Shown here: positions 17,040-24,738 of the stretch, piece after piece
Position numbering within the stretch: the first letter of the stretch is position 1
How the letters are laid out: every line of letters starts with the position of its first letter
The notes under the pieces: generated by a model
Seen by the model: the letters and a program-made list of their open reading frames with translations, nothing else
Database searches by the model: none
What the model was told of the DNA's origin: nothing
Assembly: GCF_000697965.2 (NCBI RefSeq)
Contig: NZ_CP015880.1
Coordinates: 3,172,001 to 3,236,000, forward strand
From: Ensifer adhaerens
Lineage (GTDB): Bacteria; Pseudomonadota; Alphaproteobacteria; Rhizobiales; Rhizobiaceae
Length of the DNA stretch: 64,000 bases
Direction of reading: 5' to 3'
Made by a program: the position numbers and the translations under genes

Positions 17040-17088
17040 TGCAAATCATTTGCAACAACATCAATAGTGCAAATGCATCCCATTCGCA
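17040..17088 (-). promoter_or_regulatory. Two Fur-family-like palindromes upstream of the oxidase/permease operon
   Basis: TGCAAATCATTTGCA (17040-17054) is a perfect 7-1-7 inverted repeat, the geometry of Fur-family boxes. A second, wider repeat pairs TGCAAATG (17068-17075) with CATTCGCA (17081-17088), one mismatch and a five-base spacer. Both are 75-125 bases upstream of the oxidase start. The TGCAAAT half-site fits my recollection of Fur/Mur sites in alphaproteobacteria, so metal-dependent repression is likely. The rest of the 16965-17274 gap holds only this region and a terminator. Confidence 0.55.
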
Positions 17089-17172
17089 ACTGACTTGGGA
17101 AGCGTGATGTCCGAAGGGGCCGGCAGGACCGCGCGCTCAGCACGGCGCGCCCGTCATCATCCCGTAAACGAA

Positions 17173-17206
17173 AACGTCCCCGGAAGGCGCTGGCCTCGGG
17201 GACGTT
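17173..17206 (-). terminator. Rho-independent terminator of the glyoxalase-related gene
   Basis: Stem AACGTCCCCG (17173-17182) pairs perfectly with CGGGGACGTT (17197-17206) across a 14-base loop. On the minus strand it is followed by TTTTCGTTT. It lies about 70 bases past the stop of the gene at 17275-17721. Confidence 0.75.
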
Positions 17207-17274
17207 GGGTTGAACTTCGGCGCCGGAACGGAAACGAACATGTCCGCAGGGCCTCGGCAGGCGGTGGCCGCGCC

Positions 17275-17721
17275 TCACCATTCAAGTTCGAGTTGCGGGA
17301 TCCCGTTGGAGGTTTTTTCGACCGTACGGCCACTCTCGTCCACCGTCGCGGTGACCCGCTGGCGGAAGGCCGAGAAGCTCTCGAAGGTGACGACGTCGAC
17401 GGGCTGGTCGAATTTCATCGTCAGACGATAGCGTCCCGGCTGCGCCGCGATCGCCTGGACGCCCAGGATCTCGCCTTCGAAGGTCTGGCCGAGATAGCGC
17501 CCCTTCACGCGGGACCCGAGCATCCAGGGATTGAAGGGCGGCCGGTTGCCGACGGCGGCATGCAGCGTGTTCCAGTCGCGATAGCCATATTGTGCGGCGA
17601 TCAGCTCGAGCGAGCGGGAATGGCCGATGGTTTCGCCTTCGGATGCGAGGCGGATGCGCAGACGCTTGGCCTGGTCTTTCAGGGCGTCGAGCGAGGGAAG
17701 CGGGATTGATCCGCGCGTCAT
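17275..17721 (-). CDS. Glyoxalase-related domain protein of unknown function
   Basis: 148 residues from the ATG at 17721, chosen because CAGGAG lies 8-9 bases before it. The N-terminal half (LPSLDALKDQAKRLRIRLASE, then SHSRSLELIAAQYGYRDWNTLHAAV) is the helix-rich pattern of the glyoxalase-related family common in Rhizobiales; the C-terminal half is beta-rich and ends PQLELEW. No catalytic metal ligands of true glyoxalases are evident. Biological role unknown. It is a monocistronic unit with its own terminator. Confidence 0.7.
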   Translation of the reverse strand: MTRGSIPLPSLDALKDQAKRLRIRLASEGETIGHSRSLELIAAQYGYRDWNTLHAAVGNRPPFNPWMLGSRVKGRYLGQTFEGEILGVQAIAAQPGRYRLTMKFDQPVDVVTFESFSAFRQRVTATVDESGRTVEKTSNGIPQLELEW

Positions 17722-17995
17722 GAGAAGGTCTCCTGCAGCGGCATGCATTCCTTGAAGATGGGAGCCCGCATTGCCACCGGTTCGCATGCCGTTTCGGCTG
17801 ACCGTGTCTCAAAAGAAGGACTTCACCAAAGCATGACGCTCGCGGACGGCAGGGACCTTCACCCTGCCGCTTCCATAGGGGATGCCGCCTCGACTGTCAA
17901 ACCAGGCCCGGAAATGCGGCTGCGACCCCGCGAAAGACGATTGCGCACGCGCAAAAGCTGTGGGACGACTGAAGGAGACGACGAGGGAGGAACTC

Positions 17996-18628
17996 ATGAC
18001 CGAAATGACGATACTCGCATTCGCGCTGGTTGCCTTCATCGGCATCGCGACACCGGGCCCGACGGTCCTCCTCGCACTCACCAACGGATCGCGCTACGGG
18101 GTGCGGCGCGCAATCGCCGGCATGGTCGGCGCCGTCCTCTCCGATTTCGTGCTGATCGGCGCGGTCGCGCTTGGCCTCGGCGCGCTGCTGGCGGCCTCCG
18201 AATTCTGGTTTACCGTCGTCAAATGGCTGGGCGCGGGCTATCTGGCCTTTCTCGGCATCATGCTGCTGCGGTCGAAAGGGACGATCCAGGTGGCAAACGA
18301 AGCCGGCAGCGCGGCTCCCGTTTCCTCTGCCGCGATTTTCCTCAAAAGCTTCCTGGTCGCTGTCACCAATCCCAAGGGTTATCTGTTCTTCACCGCCTTC
18401 CTGCCGCAGTTCATCGATCCGACGGCACCACAGGCGTCGCAATACGCCATGCTTGCGCTCGTCTTCGCAGTCGTCGATTTTACCGTGATGTTCGGCTATG
18501 CGCTGCTCGGCGCGAAGGCTGCAGCTTTCCTCAAGCGTTCCGGCGCCGTCTGGCTCGACCGCCTCTGCGGCGGCGCCTTGCTGGCGCTCGCCGGCTCGCT
18601 CGCCCTCTATCGCCGCGCCACCGCCTGA
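17996..18628 (+). CDS. LysE/RhtB-family amino acid exporter
   Basis: 210 residues from the ATG at 17996, preceded by GGGAGG. About five or six membrane segments. The family signature ATPGPTVLLALTNGSRYG near the N-terminus and AVTNPKGYLFFTAFLPQFI in the middle are typical of LysE/RhtB exporters of amino acids and homoserine lactones. The start of the ASCH-domain gene lies one base after its stop, so the two are probably translated from one message. Upstream, 17722-17995 shows no gene and probably holds the divergent promoters. Exported substrate unknown. Confidence 0.88.
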   Translation: MTEMTILAFALVAFIGIATPGPTVLLALTNGSRYGVRRAIAGMVGAVLSDFVLIGAVALGLGALLAASEFWFTVVKWLGAGYLAFLGIMLLRSKGTIQVANEAGSAAPVSSAAIFLKSFLVAVTNPKGYLFFTAFLPQFIDPTAPQASQYAMLALVFAVVDFTVMFGYALLGAKAAAFLKRSGAVWLDRLCGGALLALAGSLALYRRATA

Positions 18629-18629
18629 A

Positions 18630-19202
18630 ATGCTGTTTCGCCAAAACGTGCTCGCTGGCATCGCCAGCGGCGACGTAACCTTGGCCTTCCGGCGTTGGAC
18701 CAAGCCGACTGTCAAGGACGGCGGTAGCTTACGCACCGCAGTCGGTGTTCTCGCTATCGATGCCGTCGACGAGATCGACGAAGGCGCGATTACCGACAGC
18801 GATGCCCGCAAAGCCGGCTTTGCCGATCGCGCCGCCCTCGCGAAGGAGCTTACCGCGCGCACCGAAGGGCGCTGCTATCGCATCGCCTTCCACCGGGCCG
18901 GCGACGATCCACGCATCGCCCTGCGGGAAGCGGCTGACCTCGACGGTGAAGGACGGGCAGAAATCGACCGCAAGCTCGCGCGCTTCGACGACAGCGCCGG
19001 CATGGGCTGGACGCGTCCGGTACTGCAGCTGATCGCCGTCCGTGACGGGACGACCGCAGCGGAGCTGAGCGCCGCCATCGGCATGGAGAAACTGAAGCTC
19101 AAGGCGCGCATCCGCAAATTGAAGGAGCTCGGCCTCACCGAAAGCCTCGATGTCGGCTATCGCCTGTCCGGCCGCGGGCGCGCCTATCTCGACGGCGAAT
19201 AG
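18630..19202 (+). CDS. ASCH-domain (PUA-like) protein with C-terminal winged helix
   Basis: 190 residues from the ATG at 18630. The N-terminal ~110 residues look like an ASCH domain (LFRQNVLAGIASGDVTLAFRRWTKP, then GVLAIDAVDEI), a PUA-related fold that binds RNA or nucleotides. The C-terminal part (VLQLIAVRDGTTAAELSAAIG, then LKARIRKLKELGLTESLDVGYRLS) reads as a winged helix. It is one base behind a LysE exporter, so it may be its RNA- or DNA-binding regulator, although that link is inference. Followed by a 144-base gap with nothing evident. Confidence 0.78.
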   Translation: MLFRQNVLAGIASGDVTLAFRRWTKPTVKDGGSLRTAVGVLAIDAVDEIDEGAITDSDARKAGFADRAALAKELTARTEGRCYRIAFHRAGDDPRIALREAADLDGEGRAEIDRKLARFDDSAGMGWTRPVLQLIAVRDGTTAAELSAAIGMEKLKLKARIRKLKELGLTESLDVGYRLSGRGRAYLDGE

Positions 19203-19346
19203 CCCGCGTGAAAAAGCGGGCGGTGACGCGGACACGATCGGTCATTCCTTCCAATCCCGATCGCCGCTGTTGCGTGCCTAAAGCAGGTGTGAGACGACTT
19301 GCCACCGAAACGGACCACCCCCATCAGGCAAGGCGAGGAGACAGGC

Positions 19347-19754
19347 ATGATCGGCTACACCATGGTCGGAACGGCGGACCTGAGGCGCGCAGAGCGCTTC
19401 TACGATCCGGTGATGGCGCTGATCGGCCAGGAGCGCTGCTACTGCGACGAGCAGGTTTCCTCCTGGGGTCGAAAGGATGATGACAAGGCGCCCCGTTTCT
19501 TTGCCTGCCACCCCTTCGACGGGAAAGCCGCCTCGGTCGGCAACGGTGCGATGACCGCCTTCCTGGTGGAAAGCGCCGAGGTCATCGACCGGCTGTTCGA
19601 GACCGCCATGGCGCGCGGCGGCAGCGAAGAGGGAAAACCAGGCTTCCGTCCGCAATATGGCGATGGCTTCTACGCGGCCTATGTGCGTGATCCCGACGGC
19701 AACAAGCTGGCCTTCGTCTGCTACGACGCCCGCGAGGTCGAGAGCCCGTCCTGA
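19347..19754 (+). CDS. VOC-superfamily (glyoxalase/bleomycin resistance fold) protein
   Basis: 135 residues from the ATG at 19347, with GAGGAG upstream. It starts MIGYTMVGTADLRRAERFYD and ends DGFYAAYVRDPDGNKLAFVCYD, the usual beta-alpha-beta-beta-beta repeats of small VOC proteins. The last strand carries the DPDGN motif common to lactoylglutathione lyase-like members. Substrate unknown. It converges on the LysE gene at 19761-20387 with a six-base gap. Confidence 0.85.
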   Translation: MIGYTMVGTADLRRAERFYDPVMALIGQERCYCDEQVSSWGRKDDDKAPRFFACHPFDGKAASVGNGAMTAFLVESAEVIDRLFETAMARGGSEEGKPGFRPQYGDGFYAAYVRDPDGNKLAFVCYDAREVESPS

Positions 19755-19760
19755 CCCGCC

Positions 19761-20387
19761 TTAACGGCGCGTCGACCAGCCGAACCAGATCGCCACGGCC
19801 GCAAGCATCAGCGCGAGCACACGCCGCACCAACCGTTCGCGTGCCGGCGAGTTGAGGACCGGCTCCAACGCCCCGGCCAGAAGCACGATCGCGGCATGAA
19901 CCGCGGTCGCGACCCCCACATAGAGCGCGGCAAGCGTCAGGTTCTGGGGCAAGAGCGGGCGTGTATCGTCGACGAAGGTCGGAAGCACGGTGACGAAGAA
20001 CAGCGCCGCCTTCGGATTGAGCAGATTTGTGATCAGGCCACGCCGGAAATAGAAGGATGCGGGCTTGCCGCTCGGCCCCGCCTCCTCACCGTCACCGTTC
20101 CAGGCCTCGAAGGCGAGATAGAGCAGGAAGCCGACGCCTGCCCAGCGAAGCGCCCCATAGAGCATGTCCGACTGGCCGACGAACTCGGCGACCCCGAAGG
20201 ATGCGGCAAGGCCGACGATCGCCAGGCCGAGCGCCACGCCGGCGACGGTCGCCATGCCGGGCCTGCGCCCCTCCGAGGCCGCGACCATGGCGAGGTAGGC
20301 CATGTTCGGTCCCGGCGTCAGTTCGATGATGAAGGATGTCAGTAGAAAGGGCAGCAGGGTCGCTGCCCCGAAAATGAACGGATCCAT
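19761..20387 (-). CDS. LysE-family translocator
   Basis: 208 residues if started at the ATG at 20387 (MDPFIFGAATLLPFL); an ATG five codons upstream at 20402 is also possible, and the ribosome binding sites do not decide between them. About six membrane segments. FIIELTPGPNMAYLAMVAASEG near the start and LITNLLNPKAALFFVTVLPTFV in the middle are LysE/RhtB signatures. It is the second such exporter in 2.5 kb but is on the other strand and not closely similar to the first, so recent duplication is unlikely. Substrate unknown. Confidence 0.87.
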   Translation of the reverse strand: MDPFIFGAATLLPFLLTSFIIELTPGPNMAYLAMVAASEGRRPGMATVAGVALGLAIVGLAASFGVAEFVGQSDMLYGALRWAGVGFLLYLAFEAWNGDGEEAGPSGKPASFYFRRGLITNLLNPKAALFFVTVLPTFVDDTRPLLPQNLTLAALYVGVATAVHAAIVLLAGALEPVLNSPARERLVRRVLALMLAAVAIWFGWSTRR

Positions 20388-20584
20388 GCGCGAGACTTCC
20401 ATCCGCCTGCAACGAGGCCTTGGCGCAAGGACAGGTCAGCGGCGCTGCCTTGTCAAGGAAGATCACAAACCGATCAGCAGGGAGCGCCCGGCATGTCATG
20501 CGTCTGCCCCCTCGCCGATCAGATCGGACCAGCGAGGGAGCAGCGAAAAATCCGCCACCGCAGGGTTGGCGGCGGAAAGAGATC

Positions 20585-21175
20585 TCAGGCGGCGCGGCGA
20601 ACCGGCGGCATGGCGAGCTTGCGGCCGCTGGCGACGATCAGGCCGGCGGTGCCCTCGAGCCAGTTGTCCCGAAGCTCGAGCGCCAGGAACCGGTCGCGTT
20701 CGAACGGCCCTGGCATCACCAGATGCTGGGTGCGGCTGGCAAAGAAGCCGAAGCGCTCGTAATAGGCAGCATCACCGACGAGCAGGATCGCGCCATGGCC
20801 GCGGTTCTTGGCCTCTTCGATCGCGGCCCGCATCAGCATGCCGCCGATGCCCTTGCCCTCATGGGCGGGGTCGACTGCGAGCGGACCGAGCAGCAGCGCC
20901 GGCACGGCATGGCCCTCACGGCTGACGCCGGCCTCGACGTTCCAGAGCCGGACCGTGCCGATCACGTGACCGTCGACATCGCGGGCGACGAAGGCAAGGC
21001 CTTCGGCCGGCAGCCGGCCGCTGCGCAGCTTCTCCGACGACTTGCGGCGGCGCTCCGGCCCCATGGCACGGTCGAGCAGGTTCTCGCGCGCGACGACGTC
21101 GCCCGGATTCTCCGCATCGATTACAAATGTAGTGGGCGCGAAAAACGCGCGCAGGGCGTCAACAACAGCGGCCAT
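20585..21175 (-). CDS. GNAT-family N-acetyltransferase (YhbS-like)
   Basis: 196 residues. The acetyl-CoA-binding region is clear: LLGPLAVDPAHEGKGIGGMLMRAAIEEA, then AILLVGDAAYYERFGFFASR. This matches the YhbS-like group, whose substrates are mostly unknown. It lies 88 bases downstream of the ornithine/lysine decarboxylase stop on the same strand and may be co-transcribed with it, which would make a polyamine acetyltransferase role plausible but unproven. Confidence 0.85.
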   Translation of the reverse strand: MAAVVDALRAFFAPTTFVIDAENPGDVVARENLLDRAMGPERRRKSSEKLRSGRLPAEGLAFVARDVDGHVIGTVRLWNVEAGVSREGHAVPALLLGPLAVDPAHEGKGIGGMLMRAAIEEAKNRGHGAILLVGDAAYYERFGFFASRTQHLVMPGPFERDRFLALELRDNWLEGTAGLIVASGRKLAMPPVRRAA

Positions 21176-21263
21176 CGGGGCCTCCCGTCATCAAAACCGC
21201 TTCAGGCGGACCGAACGAAAATTGTGAAGTGGCGCTCCCGCCCGAGGACGGGAGCAGGCCGGA

Positions 21264-22397
21264 TCAGATCACATAGGCCTTCAGCGGCTCGAAGCCGTTG
21301 AAGGCGACGGCCGAGTAGGTCGTCGTATAGGCGCCGGTACCTTCGATCAGAACCTCGTCGCCGATCGAAAGGGTGATCGGCAGCGGATACATGTTCTTCT
21401 CATAGAGCACGTCGGCCGAATCGCAGGTCGGGCCGGCGAGCACGCAAGGCTCCATTTCGTCGCCATCGCGCGCCGTACGGATCGGGTAGCGGATCGCTTC
21501 GTCCATGGTTTCGGCGAGTCCGCCGAACTTGCCGATGTCGAGGAACACCCAGCGATGGGCGTCGTTGTCCGACTTCTTCGAGACGAGAACGACTTCCGCC
21601 TTGATCACGCCGGCGTTGCCGACCATGCCGCGACCGGGCTCGATGATCGTTTCCGGGATGTGGTTGCCGAAGTGCTTCTTCAGCGCGCCGAAGATCGCCT
21701 GGCCATAGGCTTCCGCCGTCGGCACGTCCTTCAGGTACTTCGTCGGGAAGCCACCGCCCATGTTGACCATCTTGAGCTCGATGCCCTGCTTGGCCAGTTG
21801 CACGAAGACGCGCTTGGCATCGGCAAGGGCCTGATCCCAGGCATCCAGCTTCGTCATCTGCGAACCGACATGGAACGAGACGCCGTAGGAAACGAGGCCA
21901 TGCTGGTGGGCGTAGACGAGCACGTCGACGGCCATCTGCGGGACGCAGCCGAACTTGCGCGACAGCGGCCATTCGGCGCCTTCACCATCGGTCAGGACGC
22001 GGCAGAACACGCGAGCGCCGGGGGCTGCGCGGGCAACCTTCTCCACTTCCTCGTGGCTGTCGACCGCGAACAGGTTGACCCCAAGCGCGTGGGCGCGGGC
22101 AATGTCGCGCTCCTTCTTGATGGTGTTGCCATAGGAGACGCGGCTCGCGGTCGCACCGGCGTCGAGTGCCATTTCGATTTCGGCGACGGACGCGCAATCG
22201 AAGGAGGAGCCCATGCCGGCGAGCAGGCGCAGGATTTCCGGCGCCGGGTTTGCCTTGACCGCATAATAGATCGAGCTGTCCGGCATCGCATGGCGGAAAG
22301 CCTTGAAATTGTTGCGCACGACGTCGAGGTCGACAACAAGGCACGGGCCTTCCGGTCGTCGGGTGTTGATGAAGTCGATGATGCGAGCCGTGGTCAT
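21264..22397 (-). CDS. odc2: Ornithine/lysine decarboxylase (alanine-racemase fold, PLP)
   Basis: 377 residues from the ATG at 22397. This was chosen over 22403 because GGGGAA is then 8-9 bases upstream, and because 377 residues is the length I recall for rhizobial ODC. Motifs of group IV decarboxylases: YYAVKAN with PLP Lys48, FHVGSQM, EPGRGMVGNAG and PTCDSADVLYE with the catalytic Cys. It makes putrescine (and cadaverine in bifunctional members). About 500 bases of structured, gene-free leader precede it, as expected for speF-type regulation. The symbol is from resemblance to the S. meliloti gene and is tentative. Confidence 0.9.
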   Translation of the reverse strand: MTTARIIDFINTRRPEGPCLVVDLDVVRNNFKAFRHAMPDSSIYYAVKANPAPEILRLLAGMGSSFDCASVAEIEMALDAGATASRVSYGNTIKKERDIARAHALGVNLFAVDSHEEVEKVARAAPGARVFCRVLTDGEGAEWPLSRKFGCVPQMAVDVLVYAHQHGLVSYGVSFHVGSQMTKLDAWDQALADAKRVFVQLAKQGIELKMVNMGGGFPTKYLKDVPTAEAYGQAIFGALKKHFGNHIPETIIEPGRGMVGNAGVIKAEVVLVSKKSDNDAHRWVFLDIGKFGGLAETMDEAIRYPIRTARDGDEMEPCVLAGPTCDSADVLYEKNMYPLPITLSIGDEVLIEGTGAYTTTYSAVAFNGFEPLKAYVI

Positions 22398-22900
22398 GGC
22401 CATATTCCCCTGATCCAAGATGCCCCGCTTTCGCGGAGGACAAAGGGCATACGCGCACATGCTCTGGAACCAGCCGGTGGAGACCCCGGAACCATGCATG
22501 CGCTCGATGCGCGAACGGTGAATCAAAGCCCGCCTAGGCTTCAATTCGGCTTTGTCTGCCATGGATTGGAGGGAATAACCCAACCGCACTTCCGGCAATG
22601 AAGGTGTGCCTCTTCAGTAACCCCGGCTGTTGGAAAGCCGGCAGACACCAGAAAGGCCCGCACCGTCGTTGCTTCAAGATGTCCTCGCATTTCCCGGTTG
22701 GCCGGAATAGCGACTGGAGGGGTTAGTTCCAGGTACCTTACCGATACCCTCACCTAATCGAGGGTCGGCGGACACCCACAGGCACGTGCGACTTTGGGCA
22801 AGGGCGTAGGTAAGAAAAAAGCCCGTCGTAATCAAGAGTTTTTTCACAACCGCGGTTGAATTTTTTTCCAGCCGGGCAAAACTGTCGATGTTCACAAATT
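22398..22900 (-). promoter_or_regulatory. Long structured leader, probably speF-type polyamine leader RNA
   Basis: No convincing gene lies between the decarboxylase start and the divergent LysR start (22398-23098). In the part nearer the decarboxylase several stems are visible on the minus strand: CCGC-GAAA-GCGG (22425-22436, GNRA loop, about 28 bases before the start), AAGCC/GGCTT (22526-22541) and CCGGCT/AGCCGG (22623-22641), plus a T-rich GGGCTTTTTTCTT run near 22815. Alphaproteobacterial ornithine decarboxylase genes are known to carry the speF leader. Boundaries and exact fold are not established, and a covariance search was not run. The remaining 22901-23098 holds the divergent promoters. 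Confidence 0.6.
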
Positions 22901-23098
22901 TTGAACGCTTGGCGCCAGATCGTCCACAACGCTAAAGCATTGAAAGAAGACTATTATTTATAAGAACAGGCACTGAAGGCAGAACCCGGCGCAATGACGC
23001 AAGCGACGGACAATCTGCCGTCTGCATTATCGACGCGGAAAGAGGCCTTCGCCGGCGAATCGGCGAAGCACGATTGAGAGCACGAAAGAAAGATCGCC

Positions 23099-23992
23099 AT
23101 GGACACACTCACCCGCATCCGCGCCTTTATCGATGTCGTGGACGCCGAGGGGTTCTCGGCCGCCGCAAGGCGTGTCGGCAAGTCGAAGGCGCTGCTTTCG
23201 AAATATGTGCGCGAGCTCGAGGATGAACTCGGTGCGCTGCTCCTCAACCGCACGACACGGCAGTTCTCGCTGACCGAGGCTGGCCACACCTACTATCGCA
23301 CCGCGTCGGAAATCCTGAAGGAGATCGACAATCTCGCCGATCTCGTGCGCGCCAACAATTCCGACCTGAAGGGACGGCTACGCATCACCGCGCCGCGCAC
23401 CTTCGTCGATGCCGACATCGGCCAGTCGCTGGTCGATTTCGGCAAGCAGCATCCCGAACTCTCGCTCGAAATCATCTCCGACGACCGTTTCGTCGATCTG
23501 GTCGAGGAAGGCTTCGACGTCGCCATCCGCATCACCCGGCTCGAAGATTCGACGCTGATCGCCCGCAAGCTCGACGATTTCCAGGTGCTGATCTGCGCTG
23601 CCCCGGAATTCCTGGAAAAATCTGGCCCCATCGCTCACCCGACGGACCTTTCCAAGCTGCCCTGCATTCTCGATACCAATGGCCGCTCCTATTCCAACTG
23701 GCGCTTCGTCGAGCCCGATGGTTCGGCCTTCACCGTGCCCGTCCGCGGCCCGATCGAGGTCAACAGCCCGCTTGCAGCCCTCAGAGCCACCGTCTCCGGC
23801 CTCGGCGTATCGATCATCCCGGATTTCATCGCCCGCCCGAAAATCGCTACCGGCGAACTCGTCACGCTGTTCGACGATTTCCTCCCCCGCGACCGCGGCA
23901 TCTATGCGATCTATCCGCATCGCCGCTACCTCCCGGCCAAGGTCAGAACCCTCGTCGACTTCCTGCACGCCTGGTTTCGCAAGCCACGGTGA
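23099..23992 (+). CDS. LysR-family transcriptional regulator
   Basis: 297 residues. An N-terminal LysR helix-turn-helix (LTRIRAFIDVVDAEGFSAAA, then KSKALLSKYVRELEDELGALLLNR) is followed by the effector domain, with RLRITAPRTFVDADIGQSL and SGLGVSIIPDFIA. This is the pattern of the large DsdC/CrgA-like subgroup. It is divergent from the decarboxylase leader across about 200 bases and might regulate it, but is equally likely to act elsewhere. Effector unknown. Confidence 0.9.
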   Translation: MDTLTRIRAFIDVVDAEGFSAAARRVGKSKALLSKYVRELEDELGALLLNRTTRQFSLTEAGHTYYRTASEILKEIDNLADLVRANNSDLKGRLRITAPRTFVDADIGQSLVDFGKQHPELSLEIISDDRFVDLVEEGFDVAIRITRLEDSTLIARKLDDFQVLICAAPEFLEKSGPIAHPTDLSKLPCILDTNGRSYSNWRFVEPDGSAFTVPVRGPIEVNSPLAALRATVSGLGVSIIPDFIARPKIATGELVTLFDDFLPRDRGIYAIYPHRRYLPAKVRTLVDFLHAWFRKPR

Positions 23993-24093
23993 TCGGGCGC
24001 CGGCACCTCAAAGTCCCAATTCCGTCCCATTTCCGGTACATTCCCGGAAACGAATCGCGGAGCGATCGCTCCAGCCGAAAGGATTGCCGCCAC

Positions 24094-24738
24094 ATGAGAA
24101 CCAAACGCCTCGTCATGGCCGGCCTTGCCACCCTGGCTGCCCCGTCGCTGGCCTTTGCCCACCCGCACATCTTTGCGGAAGCGCGCCTCGAGGTCGTCTC
24201 CGACGACAAGGACGAGATCAGCGAACTCAGGAACGTCTGGCGCTTCGACGAACTGTTCTCCTCCAGCGTGGTGCTCGATTTCGACAAGAACTCGAACGCG
24301 ACGCTCGATCCGGATGAATTGGCCGAAGTCGGGCAGACGGTGATGGAGTCCCTGTCCGAGTACAATTATTACACGACGATCCTCGACAACGGCAAAACCA
24401 TCAAGGTCAACAAGCCGGATCACATCACCGTCGACTACAAGGACGGGCAGTTGCTGATGATGTTCGCGGTCAAGCCGGCCGAGCCGATGCCGCTCAAGGG
24501 CAAGCTCTCCTTCGGCGTCTACGATCCAACGATGTATACGGCCATGGACTTCGCCACCGACGATGACCTGACCGTCGTCGGCGACAAGATCAATGCCTGT
24601 GAGCACAAGGTCGTCCGCCCTGATCCCGACGAAGTTCTCGCCGAGAACAAGGACACCTTGACCGACGCCTTCTGGAGCGACCCGACGGGCACCGACATGT
24701 CGAAGCTGTTTGCAACCAGGATCGAGATCACATGCTGA
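24094..24738 (+). CDS. DUF1007 periplasmic protein paired with NicO-type metal exporter
   Basis: 214 residues from the ATG at 24094, with AGGA upstream. The signal peptide MRTKRLVMAGLATLAAPSLAFA is probably cleaved before HPHIFAEARLE, leaving a His-Pro-His at the mature N-terminus. The rest matches DUF1007 proteins, which occur next to NicO/RcnA-like nickel/cobalt transporters. The mature N-terminal HxH could bind a divalent metal. The gene overlaps the NicO gene by seven bases, so they act together. The DFDKNSNATLDPDEL segment resembles an EF-hand loop. Confidence 0.82.
   Translation: MRTKRLVMAGLATLAAPSLAFAHPHIFAEARLEVVSDDKDEISELRNVWRFDELFSSSVVLDFDKNSNATLDPDELAEVGQTVMESLSEYNYYTTILDNGKTIKVNKPDHITVDYKDGQLLMMFAVKPAEPMPLKGKLSFGVYDPTMYTAMDFATDDDLTVVGDKINACEHKVVRPDPDEVLAENKDTLTDAFWSDPTGTDMSKLFATRIEITC

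Noticed and set aside
17998-20387. Recent duplication of LysE exporter genes
   Set aside because: The two proteins share only family motifs and lie on opposite strands; divergence is too large for a recent copy.
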